Source: Eisenibacter elegans DSM 3317 (GTDB taxonomy: Bacteria; Bacteroidota; Bacteroidia; Cytophagales; Microscillaceae). From it: DNA of 64,000 nt. Both the position numbers and the translations under genes were made by a program. The DNA lies in NCBI RefSeq assembly GCF_000430505.1, contig NZ_AUMD01000012.1:372001-436000 (forward strand), read 5' to 3'. The first letter of the stretch is position 1. Each line of letters opens with the position of its first letter. This document shows, in pieces, positions 27,318 through 36,556 of the stretch. A model generated the notes under the pieces. The model was not told the DNA's origin and did no database searches. It saw nothing but the letters and a program-made list of their open reading frames with translations.

Positions 27318-27350
27318 AAGCCATCCAAGTATACAAGACTTGGATGGCTT
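27318..27350. terminator. Strong hairpin between convergent porP-ompA and fabH genes
   Basis: AAGCCATCCAAG at 27318-27329 pairs perfectly with CTTGGATGGCTT at 27339-27350. It lies 10 nt after the barrel gene stop. T-runs beside it are short on both strands, so termination strength is uncertain, but its place between convergent genes suits a bidirectional terminator. Confidence 0.6.
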
Positions 27351-27482
27351 GGTATAGCCCACACACCATTGGGCACAATAAGCAAGCAGCCCGACCGCGA
27401 AGCAGTATCGAAGGGAATCTTCGGCCTCGGGGTAGGGCTAACTTTCTACGAAAATCTCAGCAGTGGGAGGCCTCAAAATGGG

Positions 27483-28433
27483 CTATACCTTGCGCATCAG
27501 CACAGAACCATAGGAGTATCCACCTCCAAATACTGTTACGGCAATGAGGTCGTTGGTCTGGAAGCGCTCCCAATGCTCATACAAAGCAATGGCACAACCA
27601 GCACAGCCGGTGTTACCAAGATATTGAATGTTGGAAAGCGCTTTTTCGTCGGGTAGTTCGAGGGTTCGGGCTACATTTTTGGTGATGCGTAGGTTGGCTT
27701 GGTGGGGGACAAAGTAGCTCAGTTGCTTGGTAGTATAGCCGTTGCGTGCCAGAATATCTTGTGTAACCTTGGCCATATATTGGCAGGCATTGAGGAATAC
27801 ATCTTTGCCATATTGCATCACAAAACCTTCGTGGGCAGGGCGTAAAAATACCCCTTCGGGGGCTTTGCCTACATTGCCCGCACCTCCGGTGAGGATGTCG
27901 ATGATTTCGAGGTCGTTGGGTGTTACGCGGGTTTTGCTCACGAAGAGCGCCGTTGCGCCATCACCCCAGAGGTGGCCGCCTATTTTGTCGCGTTCATCGC
28001 TATAGCGGGTGTTGTTGTCGGAGAGGACTACGAGCGCCTTTTCGGCCTTGCCCATGGCAAAATACCCTTGTACGACTTCGAGCGTGTTGGCAAAAGAAGA
28101 ACAAGCCGACGAGACCGAAAGCACTGGGATATCGCTGATATTGAGGAAGTGTTGGGCGGCGTGAGCCAGGGTATGGATGGTGTCGTAGGGCGTGTAAGTA
28201 CCACCTACGATGAGGCCGATTTCGGCTGGGTCAAAAGGCAAGTCGACCAACCCCTTGCGGACAGCCTCCACGGCCATAGAGTTGGTGTTTTCGTGGGCTT
28301 GGGCTTTGCGCCGCTCTTCGATACCGGTGCGTTCCAGTATCCATTCTTCGGTCATGCCATTGAGCTGGCTAAAATGTGCATTGGGCACAACTGCATCGGG
28401 GATATATCCCGACACACGGACAAGGTACATCAT
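27483..28433 (-). CDS. fabH: 3-oxoacyl-ACP synthase III (KAS III)
   Basis: KAS III condenses an acyl-CoA primer with malonyl-ACP to begin fatty acid synthesis. The 316-residue protein has the Cys-His-Asn triad: Cys111 in SVSSACSSF, His in VPHQANLRI, and Asn in YLGNTGCAG. The GDGATAL motif around residue 165 is also typical. GNTGCAGC differs from the common GNTSAAS form, as in several non-initiating relatives, so a specialised ketoacyl synthase is possible. It is last in a leftward run after the bifunctional nuclease gene, but a terminator and a TATTTTTG box between them suggest it has its own promoter. Confidence 0.9.
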   Translation of the reverse strand: MMYLVRVSGYIPDAVVPNAHFSQLNGMTEEWILERTGIEERRKAQAHENTNSMAVEAVRKGLVDLPFDPAEIGLIVGGTYTPYDTIHTLAHAAQHFLNISDIPVLSVSSACSSFANTLEVVQGYFAMGKAEKALVVLSDNNTRYSDERDKIGGHLWGDGATALFVSKTRVTPNDLEIIDILTGGAGNVGKAPEGVFLRPAHEGFVMQYGKDVFLNACQYMAKVTQDILARNGYTTKQLSYFVPHQANLRITKNVARTLELPDEKALSNIQYLGNTGCAGCAIALYEHWERFQTNDLIAVTVFGGGYSYGSVLMRKV

Positions 28434-28470
28434 AGGAGTTTTAAGTCGAATGCTTTCTGTTGATTGGGCA

Positions 28471-28478
28471 CAAAAATA
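28471..28478 (-). promoter_or_regulatory. Possible -7 box of fabH
   Basis: On the minus strand this reads TATTTTTG, 37 nt before the fabH start codon and directly after the nuclease gene terminator, whose T-tract it overlaps. A CAAG/TTG partner lies 22 nt upstream, so it is plausible but weak. Confidence 0.35.
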
Positions 28479-28507
28479 GAAAACCTTGAGCCAGTTGACC
28501 CAAGGTT
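28472..28507 (-). terminator. Rho-independent terminator after the bifunctional nuclease gene
   Basis: Read leftward, AACCTTG (28507-28501) pairs with CAAGGTT (28488-28482) around a 12-nt loop and is followed by TTCTATTTTTG. It begins 8 nt after the nuclease gene stop. Confidence 0.7.
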
Positions 28508-28514
28508 GGAGACT

Positions 28515-29120
28515 TTAGTTGCGGCGGTTCATCTCGTCGCGCACCTTGGCGGCGCGCTCATAGTCTTCGTTTTCGAGTGCCTCGTCGAGCATGGTTTGTA
28601 GGCGGTCGAAGGGCAGGCGTTTGAGTTGTTCTTGGAAAGATACCGGTTCGCCGCTGGCGCTGCTGTCTTCGGTCGAGATCTCGGTTGTTTCTTCTTCGTC
28701 TTCTTCGCCCTCATTGAGTACAATGCCGGCCTCAGACATAATCATTTCGTTGGTATATATGGGTACGCCAAAGCGAAGCCCGATAGCGATGGCATCAGAG
28801 GGGCGGGAGTCGATTTCGAGTGTACGCGCACCATCAGAGCACATAATTTTGGCAAAAAACACCCCCTCTTTCAAATCAGAAATCACGATTTCCTCGATGG
28901 TAAAATGAAAGGCTTCGGCAAAGGCTTTGAAGAGGTCGTGGGTCATTGGGCGATTGGGGACAATCTTTTCGATTTCGATGGCAATGGCCTGCGCTTCAAA
29001 CATTCCGATGATGATGGGTAAGCGGCGGTTGCCATTGGCCTCACCCAACACGAGTGCAAAAGAGCCTGTTTGTGATTGACTTGAGGAAAGTCCTAATATC
29101 TTGAGTTTAATTCTGCTCAC
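28515..29120 (-). CDS. Bifunctional nuclease-family protein (DUF151) with UvrB/C motif
   Basis: The 201-residue protein has an N-terminal DUF151 domain (about residues 1-135; LPIIIGMFEAQAIAIEIEK and IDSRPSDAIAIGLRFGVPIY). An acidic linker leads to a C-terminal UVR motif (FDRLQTMLDEALENEDYERAAKVRDEM). DUF151 members in plants show DNase and RNase activity; in bacteria the role is poorly defined. The start is best taken as the GTG at 29120 (VSRIKLKILGLS). ATG codons further upstream (29207 and 29192) are excluded because a consensus promoter covers 29197-29227. Placement after etfBA is common in Bacteroidota. Confidence 0.85.
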   Translation of the reverse strand: MSRIKLKILGLSSSQSQTGSFALVLGEANGNRRLPIIIGMFEAQAIAIEIEKIVPNRPMTHDLFKAFAEAFHFTIEEIVISDLKEGVFFAKIMCSDGARTLEIDSRPSDAIAIGLRFGVPIYTNEMIMSEAGIVLNEGEEDEEETTEISTEDSSASGEPVSFQEQLKRLPFDRLQTMLDEALENEDYERAAKVRDEMNRRN

Positions 29121-29196
29121 GGTCGTCTTCGTTGCTTTTTTTGAAAACACAAAAAAATGAAAAATGTATGAAAGCACAAAGCAGTCATACATTTTC

Positions 29197-29227
29197 CAAA
29201 GATACATTATCTGCCTCTCAATTCAAA
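29197..29227 (-). promoter_or_regulatory. Promoter of the bifunctional nuclease gene
   Basis: On the minus strand TTTG (29227-29224), 19 nt, then TATCTTTG (29204-29197) matches the Bacteroidota consensus exactly. Transcription would start near 29190, leaving a 70-nt leader to the GTG at 29120. It makes this gene independent of etfBA. Confidence 0.75.
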
Positions 29228-29239
29228 AAGGCTAGGAGC

Positions 29240-30208
29240 TTAAAGTTTGGCTTTAAGCGCCTCTGTGAATTTGGGCAATACCTCAAAAGCGTCGCCTACG
29301 ATACCGTAGTCAGCAGCTTTGAAGAAAGGTGCTTCGGGGTCTTTGTTGATTACGACGATACACTTCGAAGAGCTTACGCCGGCCAAGTGTTGGATAGCGC
29401 CCGAAATACCTACAGCGATGTAGAGGTTGGGGCTTACTTTTACGCCGGTTTGGCCTACGTGTTCGTGGTGTGGTCTCCAGCCTACATCAGATACAGGCTT
29501 AGAGCAGCCGGTAGCGGCATCGAGGGTTTTGGCCAGCTCTTCGACGATATTCCAGTTTTCGGGGCCTTTCAAGCCACGGCCACCAGAAACGACGATATCA
29601 GCTTCGGGCAATAGTTTTTCGCCGGTTACTTTATCAGTACCCAATACTTTTACCCCAAAGTCTGCGTCGTTGAGTGTAGCGGCAAAAGCCTCTACGGTAG
29701 CCGTAGCCTCCGTAGTTGTTATGGGGATGATGTTTTTCTTAACGGCCAAAATCTTGTTTTCGGCAGTAAGGGTAGTTACTTGGAATGCTTTGCCGGTGTA
29801 AACACTGCGTTTTACTTTGAAGCCACCGTTGGTATCGGGTAGTTCTACTACGTTAGAGGCGAGGCCGGCCTTGAGCTTGGCCGCTACACGGGCAGCTACA
29901 GCGTCGGCCAAAGAAGATTTGGCTACGATAAGCACCTTGCTACCTTCTTTTTCGTAAGCTTGGGCTATCACACTTGCGTAGGCTTGGATGTTGCCGACGT
30001 TGAGTTTGTCGTCGTTGGCGTGCAATACTTTGGCAGCGCCATAGTTGCCAAGTTTGGCAAGTTCGTCAGCCGAAACAGCATTACCCAACACAATGGCAGT
30101 GGCGCTGGTGCCTAGTTGTTCGGCTAGTTTGGCGCCGTAGGCAACAGCTTCACAAGATGAGCCACGTACTTCGCCCTCGGCAGTTTCTACAAATACTAAA
30201 ACAGACAT
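29240..30208 (-). CDS. etfA: Electron transfer flavoprotein subunit alpha
   Basis: EtfA holds the FAD of the ETF heterodimer that passes electrons from acyl-CoA dehydrogenases to the respiratory chain. The 322-residue product has an N-terminal Rossmann-like domain (MSVLVFVETAEGEV) and the C-terminal FAD domain with VVSGGRGLKGPENW, GATGCSKPVSDVGW, GQTGVKVSPNLYIAVGISGAIQH and VVINKDPEAPFF. All canonical FAD contacts are present. It lies 50 nt downstream of etfB, in the usual order. Confidence 0.97.
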   Translation of the reverse strand: MSVLVFVETAEGEVRGSSCEAVAYGAKLAEQLGTSATAIVLGNAVSADELAKLGNYGAAKVLHANDDKLNVGNIQAYASVIAQAYEKEGSKVLIVAKSSLADAVAARVAAKLKAGLASNVVELPDTNGGFKVKRSVYTGKAFQVTTLTAENKILAVKKNIIPITTTEATATVEAFAATLNDADFGVKVLGTDKVTGEKLLPEADIVVSGGRGLKGPENWNIVEELAKTLDAATGCSKPVSDVGWRPHHEHVGQTGVKVSPNLYIAVGISGAIQHLAGVSSSKCIVVINKDPEAPFFKAADYGIVGDAFEVLPKFTEALKAKL

Positions 30209-30258
30209 ATCGTTAGTTTTTTGAATTTAATCAGTTGATAAATGTTTTTGTTTGGAAC

Positions 30259-30996
30259 TTAGAGCACTTTTGCTTCAGACTTGAGCAAGTCTACCAGTGT
30301 GCCTACCTCATCGATAGAAAGCATACGGCAAGTGCCTTTGGCAGGAGGCAGCTCGTGTACTTCGGGTTGGGTGAGGGTTTCGGGGTTTTCGGGAGCTACT
30401 ACATTGAGCGGCTTTTTGCGGGCGCTCATGATGCCCTTCATGTTCGGAATTTTCCAGTCAGCAATAGGCTCTTGTACGCCCAATACGAGGGGCAGAGAGG
30501 CTTCTAGGGTTTCCTTACCGCCTTCGATTTCGCGAGCCATCTTGGCAGTGGTTCCCGAAATGTCAAGTTTCATCACAGGAGAAAGCGAAGGAATCCCCAA
30601 CATCTCACCCACGATACCGTGTACTTGGCCGCCGTTGTAGTCGCTAGACTCACGACCCATCAGGATGAGGTCATAGTTCTCTTTCTTGGCGATGGCCGCA
30701 ATTTGCTGGGCCACAAAATAAGCATCGGTAGGCTCTGCGTCGATGCGGATAGCATCATCAGCACCAATAGCCAAGGCTTTGCGGATTACCTGCTCTGTTT
30801 CGGCAGTGCCTACATTGAGCACGGTCAGTGTGCCGCCTAGTTCATCGCGCAGCTCCACACCACGAGAGAGGGCGTAGTCATCATAAGGGCCGATGACAAA
30901 CTGAATCCCGTTTTTATCTAATTCTTTACCGCCATTGGTAAAGCTAATTTTAGAAGTGGTATCGGGTACACAAGTAATACAAACGAGTATTTTCAT
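30259..30996 (-). CDS. etfB: Electron transfer flavoprotein subunit beta
   Basis: EtfB is the AMP-binding partner of EtfA. The 245-residue protein opens with MKILVCITCVPDTTSKI, contains the AMP-site region DLILMGRESSDYNGGQVHGIVG, and has a C-terminal arm (about residues 190-245) that embraces EtfA. It is first in the leftward etfBA pair and divergent from the TPR gene at 31113. No consensus promoter is obvious upstream on this strand. Confidence 0.97.
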   Translation of the reverse strand: MKILVCITCVPDTTSKISFTNGGKELDKNGIQFVIGPYDDYALSRGVELRDELGGTLTVLNVGTAETEQVIRKALAIGADDAIRIDAEPTDAYFVAQQIAAIAKKENYDLILMGRESSDYNGGQVHGIVGEMLGIPSLSPVMKLDISGTTAKMAREIEGGKETLEASLPLVLGVQEPIADWKIPNMKGIMSARKKPLNVVAPENPETLTQPEVHELPPAKGTCRMLSIDEVGTLVDLLKSEAKVL

Positions 30997-31112
30997 GGGA
31001 GTAACTGAACTTAGTTTAATTTTGGATTTCCAGCATTCTATTGCCTAACTATTGAGTTAAACAACTTAAATTGCCGTGAAGTTATGGAATATTCCCTTAA
31101 ATAGAAAAAAAT

Positions 31113-31436
31113 ATGCCACCCTCTCGACTAGACATCTTGCTAAAAATGCTTTCCGAAGACCCTTCGGATGCTTTTACGCGCTATGCCATTGCGCTAGAAT
31201 ATGCTAAAATACAAGCTCCAGAGGCTACTACATATTTTCAAACATTGTTAGAAGCTCATCCAAACTATATCCCGACATATTACCAAGCCGCGCAATGGTT
31301 TGCAGACCAAAATCAACCAGAAAAGGCGCTCGAAATTTACCGCATCGGCATCGATAAAGCTCGTGAACAAAACGAAGTTTTGGCCTTGCGTGAACTTCAA
31401 AGCGCCTACGAACGGTTATCTTTTGAACTTGAGTAG
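31113..31436 (+). CDS. Small TPR-repeat protein
   Basis: This 107-residue soluble protein is almost entirely tetratricopeptide-like helices (DAFTRYAIALEYAKIQ; YIPTYYQAAQWFADQNQPEKALEIYRIGIDKA). There is no signal peptide or membrane segment, so it is probably a cytoplasmic protein-protein interaction module. A TAATTTTG box at 31017-31024 may be its promoter. A palindromic repeat element fills the gap to the next gene. Confidence 0.8.
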   Translation: MPPSRLDILLKMLSEDPSDAFTRYAIALEYAKIQAPEATTYFQTLLEAHPNYIPTYYQAAQWFADQNQPEKALEIYRIGIDKAREQNEVLALRELQSAYERLSFELE

Positions 31437-31440
31437 ATTG

Positions 31441-31483
31441 ACGATTTCAGGCATTACTTCGTCAATCGTCAATCTGAAATCGT
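31441..31483. repeat. Dispersed palindromic element, copy 1
   Basis: ACGATTTCAG at 31441-31450 and CTGAAATCGT at 31474-31483 form a perfect 10-bp inverted repeat with a 23-nt loop. The 17-nt stretch CGTCAATCTGAAATCGT at 31467-31483 is identical to 62226-62242, where it also lies in an intergenic gap next to further inverted repeats. Confidence 0.6.
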
Positions 31484-31503
31484 ACTTTGTCAATTTAGTA
31501 AAT

Positions 31504-32274
31504 ATGGAACTCTTTTATCGCGTTTTAGGTCAGGGCGACCCAGTTGTTATTTTGCATGGCCTTTTTGGCGCCTCTGACAATTGGATGAGCATCGCCAAGA
31601 CCTTGTCCGAAAACTACACAGTGTATCTGCTTGACCAGCGCAACCATGGCCAGTCTCCTTGGAGCGATGAGTGGGATTACAGTGCGATGAGTCGAGATTT
31701 GTATGCTTTTTTGGAGACACAACAGATTCACAATCCCTACCTCATTGGGCATTCTATGGGCGGTAAAACGGTGATGTGGTTTGCTGCCAGTCATCCAGAG
31801 GTAGCATTACGAAAGTTGGTTGTGGTAGATATTGCCCCACGCAGCTATCCCATCCACCACGATGAGATTATCGAGGCGCTCAACAGCCTCGACCTCAATG
31901 CCCATACCAGCCGCAGCGCCCTTGACCAAGCCCTAGCCCAGCGCCTACCCCAGCCGATGTTACGACAGTTTTTGCTCAAAAATCTTGAGCGCGATGGGCA
32001 GCAGTTTCGTTGGAAAATCAACCTGCCCATCATCAGTCAGAAGCTCGAAAATGTAGGGCAGGGGATGGACAATCAAGGCTTTGCCCCCGTGCAGGTTCCC
32101 ACATTGTTTATTGCCGGAGCCAATTCGGACTATATTCAGGAGGGGGATTATGCCCTGATGGCGCAGCTTTTCCCACAAATGCAGGTGAGTGTGATTGCAC
32201 AGGCTGGACATTGGGTACACGCCGAGCAGCCTGATACCTTCACAGAAGTGCTCTCGGGCTTTTTGAAAGCCTAG
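31504..32274 (+). CDS. Alpha/beta hydrolase, YbfF-like esterase
   Basis: The 256-residue protein is an alpha/beta-fold hydrolase of the YbfF/abhydrolase_1 type. It shows the oxyanion motif LHGLFGASDNW, the DQRNHGQSP segment typical of YbfF-like esterases, the nucleophile Ser84 in IGHSMGGK, a probable acid near VDIAPRSYP or the C-terminal NSDY, and the catalytic His in AGHWVHAEQP. It is cytoplasmic; the substrate is probably a short acyl ester or thioester. The open frame begins at 31300 inside the TPR gene, but residues before 31504 are translated from that gene and the repeat element, so the ATG at 31504 is used. Confidence 0.88.
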   Translation: MELFYRVLGQGDPVVILHGLFGASDNWMSIAKTLSENYTVYLLDQRNHGQSPWSDEWDYSAMSRDLYAFLETQQIHNPYLIGHSMGGKTVMWFAASHPEVALRKLVVVDIAPRSYPIHHDEIIEALNSLDLNAHTSRSALDQALAQRLPQPMLRQFLLKNLERDGQQFRWKINLPIISQKLENVGQGMDNQGFAPVQVPTLFIAGANSDYIQEGDYALMAQLFPQMQVSVIAQAGHWVHAEQPDTFTEVLSGFLKA

Positions 32275-32453
32275 ACTTATCATATAAATCACTCACAATC
32301 AATGTACTATTTGGGGTGCGCCTAAATGCGCCTACCCTGAGTATGGAGTGCAGTTGTTTGGTTTTTGAAGAAAAAAAGCCCATTTTTAGTACCTATAAGG
32401 GTGTTATCATCCTTCTGTATGCGATATTTCAACACCAATAGCCCTTTTGACTT

Positions 32454-33725
32454 ATGCAAGCCCAAGAGCCCCAAACCATTCGGCAGCCCGACCCTACCGC
32501 CCGACACGAGGAGAAACGCATCCAATATATCTTCCAAGAAGACAATCATTTGCGCTCTGCGCCCAACAAATACCGCCTTTCGGCCTTGGGCGAAGACGAG
32601 ATGATTTTGAGCATAGGCCCACAGCACCCCTCAACCCACGGAGTACTGCGGCTAGAGGTAATCACGGACGGGGAGCTGGTCAAGGATGTGGTACCACACT
32701 TGGGCTACTTACACCGCTGCTTTGAGAAACACGCCGAGTCCTTACCCTTCAACCAAATTATCCCCTATGTAGACCGGATGGACTATCTGGCGGCGATGAA
32801 TTCCGAACACGCCTTTGCGATGGGGGTGGAGCGGATGTTGGGCATCTCGGATGATATTCCGCCGCGAGTAGAGTATATCCGGGTGTTGGTAGCAGAGATG
32901 AATCGCATTGCTTCACATTTTATCGCCTTGGGTACTTATGGGCTGGATATTGGAGCTTTTACGCCGTTTTTGTGGATGATGCGCGACAGGGAGCATATCC
33001 TCCGTATGTTGGAGTGGACTTGTGGGGCGCGGATGTTGTATAACTATGTGTGGATAGGCGGCCTTTTCTATGACTTGCCGGTAGGCTTCGAGGAACGCGC
33101 CCTTGAGTTTGCCCGATACCTCAAGCCTAAGCTTATCGAGACGCAACAGATTTTGATTGAAAACAAAATCTTCGTACAACGTACCGCCAATGTGGGCGTG
33201 TTGCCCCTGCCGCTGGCCATCAATTATGGAATATCAGGCCCTATGTTGCGTGGCTCCGGCCTGAAATATGACCTGCGCCGCATCGACGGCTATTCGGTAT
33301 ACCCTGAGCTGGAGTTTGATGTCCCCATAGGCCAAGGCGAAATGGGTACACTGGGTGATTGTTGGGACAGAACTTGGGTGCGGTTGGCCGAATGCTTTGA
33401 GTCAGTACGCATCATAGAGCAGTGCTTAGCGCGCCTGACCACCGACCTCAAACGCACACCCAGCTTTGACCCACAGGCCTTGGTGCCCAAGAAAATCCGC
33501 CCGGCAGCAATGGACTATTACGTGCGCGCCGAAAACCCCAAAGGAGAGCTAGGCTTCTTTTTCCGTACAGATGGGCGTAGCGATACCCCTGTGCGCTGCA
33601 AGGCGCGGGCTTGCTCCTTTGTCAACCTGTCTGTTTTGCCCGAACTGAGCCGAGGGGTGATGTTGGCCGACCTCATCGCCATTATGGGATCTATCGATGT
33701 CGTTATGGGAGAAGTAGACCGCTAG
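32454..33725 (+). CDS. nuoD: NADH-quinone oxidoreductase subunit D
   Basis: NuoD is the 49-kDa-type subunit of respiratory complex I and helps form the quinone-binding cavity. The 423-residue protein has SIGPQHPSTHGVLRLEV, LHRCFEKHAE, PYVDRMDYLAAMNSEHAFAM and RGSGLKYDLRR, and ends with IMGSIDVVMGEVDR, all standard. About 50 residues precede the conserved core, without an NuoC domain, so it is not a NuoCD fusion. No other nuo gene lies next to it, which is unusual because nuo genes normally form one long operon. Confidence 0.95.
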   Translation: MQAQEPQTIRQPDPTARHEEKRIQYIFQEDNHLRSAPNKYRLSALGEDEMILSIGPQHPSTHGVLRLEVITDGELVKDVVPHLGYLHRCFEKHAESLPFNQIIPYVDRMDYLAAMNSEHAFAMGVERMLGISDDIPPRVEYIRVLVAEMNRIASHFIALGTYGLDIGAFTPFLWMMRDREHILRMLEWTCGARMLYNYVWIGGLFYDLPVGFEERALEFARYLKPKLIETQQILIENKIFVQRTANVGVLPLPLAINYGISGPMLRGSGLKYDLRRIDGYSVYPELEFDVPIGQGEMGTLGDCWDRTWVRLAECFESVRIIEQCLARLTTDLKRTPSFDPQALVPKKIRPAAMDYYVRAENPKGELGFFFRTDGRSDTPVRCKARACSFVNLSVLPELSRGVMLADLIAIMGSIDVVMGEVDR

Positions 33726-33828
33726 CCCCGAAATAGTGCCAAAATACCTAGGAGTTAACCCAACAATATCTCAGGCTTAAATATTTGTTAAAAAACAAGC
33801 CTTGACCATAGTATCTTTTGGACTGATG

Positions 33829-33859
33829 TTTGCCAGCAAGGATTTATATCTTATATTTG
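33829..33859 (+). promoter_or_regulatory. Promoter of the HNH endonuclease gene
   Basis: TTTG at 33829-33832, 19 nt, then TATATTTG at 33852-33859 is a perfect Bacteroidota vegetative promoter. The leader to the ATG at 33968 is about 100 nt. Confidence 0.75.
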
Positions 33860-33967
33860 ACAATTCGTTTGCTTCTTTAAAAAGCACTTCTCCCTTTGTT
33901 TGACGAAATGCTAAACTAAAACGAATACAAACAGTTTACTTCTTTGCCTATTGTAAACCACAACTCA

Positions 33968-34489
<522 letters not shown>

Positions 34490-34523
34490 AAGATAGTTTT
34501 GTTACTGGTTTTTTCATAAATTT

Positions 34524-34572
34524 GCAGTCCGTTTCAGTGTGAAAAAACACCTGTGCGGGCTGCTTTTATTTT
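34524..34572 (+). terminator. Terminator after the HNH gene or attenuator before rpsA
   Basis: GCAGTCCG at 34524-34531 pairs with CGGGCTGC at 34556-34563 (one G-U), an inner GTGT/ACAC pair extends the stem, and TTTTATTTT follows. It most simply ends the HNH transcript. A TAAATTTG box (34517-34524) touches its 5' arm, so if rpsA is transcribed from there the hairpin would be partly in its leader. Confidence 0.6.
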
Positions 34573-34662
34573 ACCCCCTAAAACTTTATTGTTTCACCCC
34601 AAAAGTTGGTCTGGATGCCTATACTTACCAACGTATTCACTTCATAGGCTTTTCAAAATTAT

Positions 34663-36465
34663 ATGAGTAACTCGAAAGAATTTAATTGGGACAAAGTAAC
34701 TAATACCAAAGAGTTTGGCTCTGGTTATAGTGATGCAGAGCGCGCCGAACTCGAAGCAATGTATGACCAAACCATCACTCCGGTAAGCGAGCGTGAAGTG
34801 GTGGAAGCCACCGTAGTAGGCGTATTGGGCCGCGATGTGTTGTTGAACATCGGCTTTAAGTCTGACGGACTCGTGCCGCTCTCTGAATTCAGAGATATGC
34901 CCGACCTCAAAACAGGCGATGTAGTAGAAGTGTACGTCGAAAATCAGGAAGACACCAACGGTGAGCTGATTCTTTCGAGAAAAAAAGCCAAGATTCTTAC
35001 AGCTTGGAAAAAAATTGAAACTGCTTTTAGCGATGACCTCGTTATCGAGTGTGTGGTAAAACGCCGCACCAAAGGTGGTCTGATTGCCGATATCTTCGGT
35101 ATCGAAGCCTTCTTGCCAGGCTCTCAAATTGATGTGAAGCCTATTCGTGACTTTGACATCTATGTAGGCAAGAAAATGGAAGTGAAAGTGGTCAAAATCA
35201 ACCACGCCAACGACAACGTTGTTGTCTCACACAAAATCCTCATCGAGAAAGACCTCGAAAAACAAAAAGCTGAAATCCTCAACAACCTCGAAAAAGGACA
35301 AATCCTTGAGGGTGTTATCAAGAATATGACCAACTTCGGGGTATTTATCGACCTCGGTGGCGTAGATGGCCTCTTGCACATCACAGACATCTCTTGGGGA
35401 CGTATCAACCACCCAGAAGAAGTGTTGGAGCTAGACCAAAAGCTCAAAGTAGTAGTACTCGACTTCGACGACGACAAGAAGCGTATCTCCTTGGGTATGA
35501 AGCAGCTCACGCCTCATCCTTGGGAATCATTGGGCGAAGACATCCAAGTTGGCTCTAAAGTAAAAGGACGTATCGTGAACGTGGCTGATTATGGCGCTTT
35601 CTTAGAAGTGATTCCAGGGGTAGAAGGGCTTATCCACGTATCTGAAATGTCTTGGTCACAGCACTTGCGCAACCCGCAAGACTTCCTCAAAGTAGGAGAC
35701 CAAATCGAAGCCGTAGTCTTGACGCTTGACCGCGAAGACCGCAAAATGTCGCTCGGTATCAAACAACTTACCGAAGACCCTTGGACTAAGGCCGAAATCA
35801 TCGAAAAATATGCTATCGGTACCAAACACACCGGTATCGTTCGCAACTTGACCAACTTCGGTCTCTTCCTTGAGCTTGAAGAAGGTATCGATGGCCTCGT
35901 ACACGTGTCTGACCTCTCTTGGACGAAGAAAATCAAACTTCCTTCTGAGTTTATCAAAGTAGCCGAAAACCTCGACGTAGTGGTGTTGGAGCTTGACGTA
36001 GAAAACAAGCGCCTTGCCCTCGGACACAAACAACTCGAAGAGAACCCTTGGGATACTTTTGAGACAATCTTCGTAGAAGGCTCAACACACCGTTGTACAG
36101 TAATCTCTAAGAATGACAAAGGAGCCATCCTTGAGCTGCCTTATGGTATCGAAGGCTTTGCACCAAACAAAGGCTTGACCAAAGAAGACAGCACTACAGT
36201 AGAAGTAGGAGATAGCATCGACTTTGTCATCATCGAGTTCTCTAAAGACGAGAAGAAAATCATTCTTTCTCATACCCGCACTTTTGAAGAAGAAAGCGCA
36301 GAAGACAAGAAAGAAGGCGCTAAGCGCAAGAAGAAAGCTCCTGCTAAGAAAGAAGGTGAAGCTACAGGCAATATCCCTGCGTCTGAAGAGAGCACTACCA
36401 CGCTCGGCGACATCGAGGCCTTGTCTTCTTTGAAAGAGCAGATGGAGAAAAAAGACAACGAATAA
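34663..36465 (+). CDS. rpsA: 30S ribosomal protein S1
   Basis: S1 helps the 30S subunit bind mRNA. The 600-residue protein has six S1 OB folds, at about residues 40-105, 125-190, 205-275, 290-360, 380-445 and 460-530. The best conserved are GVIKNMTNFGVFIDLGGVDG, GRIVNVADYGAFLEVIPGVE and GIVRNLTNFGLFLELEEGID. The C-terminus (about 545-600) is Lys- and Glu-rich and probably disordered. In species without Shine-Dalgarno leaders, as here, S1 is expected to matter for start-site selection. The strong bias towards a few preferred codons suits a highly expressed gene. Confidence 0.97.
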   Translation: MSNSKEFNWDKVTNTKEFGSGYSDAERAELEAMYDQTITPVSEREVVEATVVGVLGRDVLLNIGFKSDGLVPLSEFRDMPDLKTGDVVEVYVENQEDTNGELILSRKKAKILTAWKKIETAFSDDLVIECVVKRRTKGGLIADIFGIEAFLPGSQIDVKPIRDFDIYVGKKMEVKVVKINHANDNVVVSHKILIEKDLEKQKAEILNNLEKGQILEGVIKNMTNFGVFIDLGGVDGLLHITDISWGRINHPEEVLELDQKLKVVVLDFDDDKKRISLGMKQLTPHPWESLGEDIQVGSKVKGRIVNVADYGAFLEVIPGVEGLIHVSEMSWSQHLRNPQDFLKVGDQIEAVVLTLDREDRKMSLGIKQLTEDPWTKAEIIEKYAIGTKHTGIVRNLTNFGLFLELEEGIDGLVHVSDLSWTKKIKLPSEFIKVAENLDVVVLELDVENKRLALGHKQLEENPWDTFETIFVEGSTHRCTVISKNDKGAILELPYGIEGFAPNKGLTKEDSTTVEVGDSIDFVIIEFSKDEKKIILSHTRTFEEESAEDKKEGAKRKKKAPAKKEGEATGNIPASEESTTTLGDIEALSSLKEQMEKKDNE

Positions 36466-36506
36466 GCTGTCAGGATAATTCTCTAAAATAAATTAAGCGG
36501 AATGCT

Positions 36507-36538
36507 TGCAAAAGTAGTCTTCATCGGCTACTTTTGCA
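36507..36538. terminator. Inverted repeat between rpsA and tRNA-Cys
   Basis: TGCAAAAGTAG at 36507-36517 pairs perfectly with CTACTTTTGCA at 36528-36538, flanked by GGAA/TTCC. No T-run follows, so it may be a weak terminator, a 3'-end stabiliser for the rpsA message or an RNase processing site before the tRNA. Confidence 0.5.
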
Positions 36539-36556
36539 TTCCCAATTAAGATTAAG

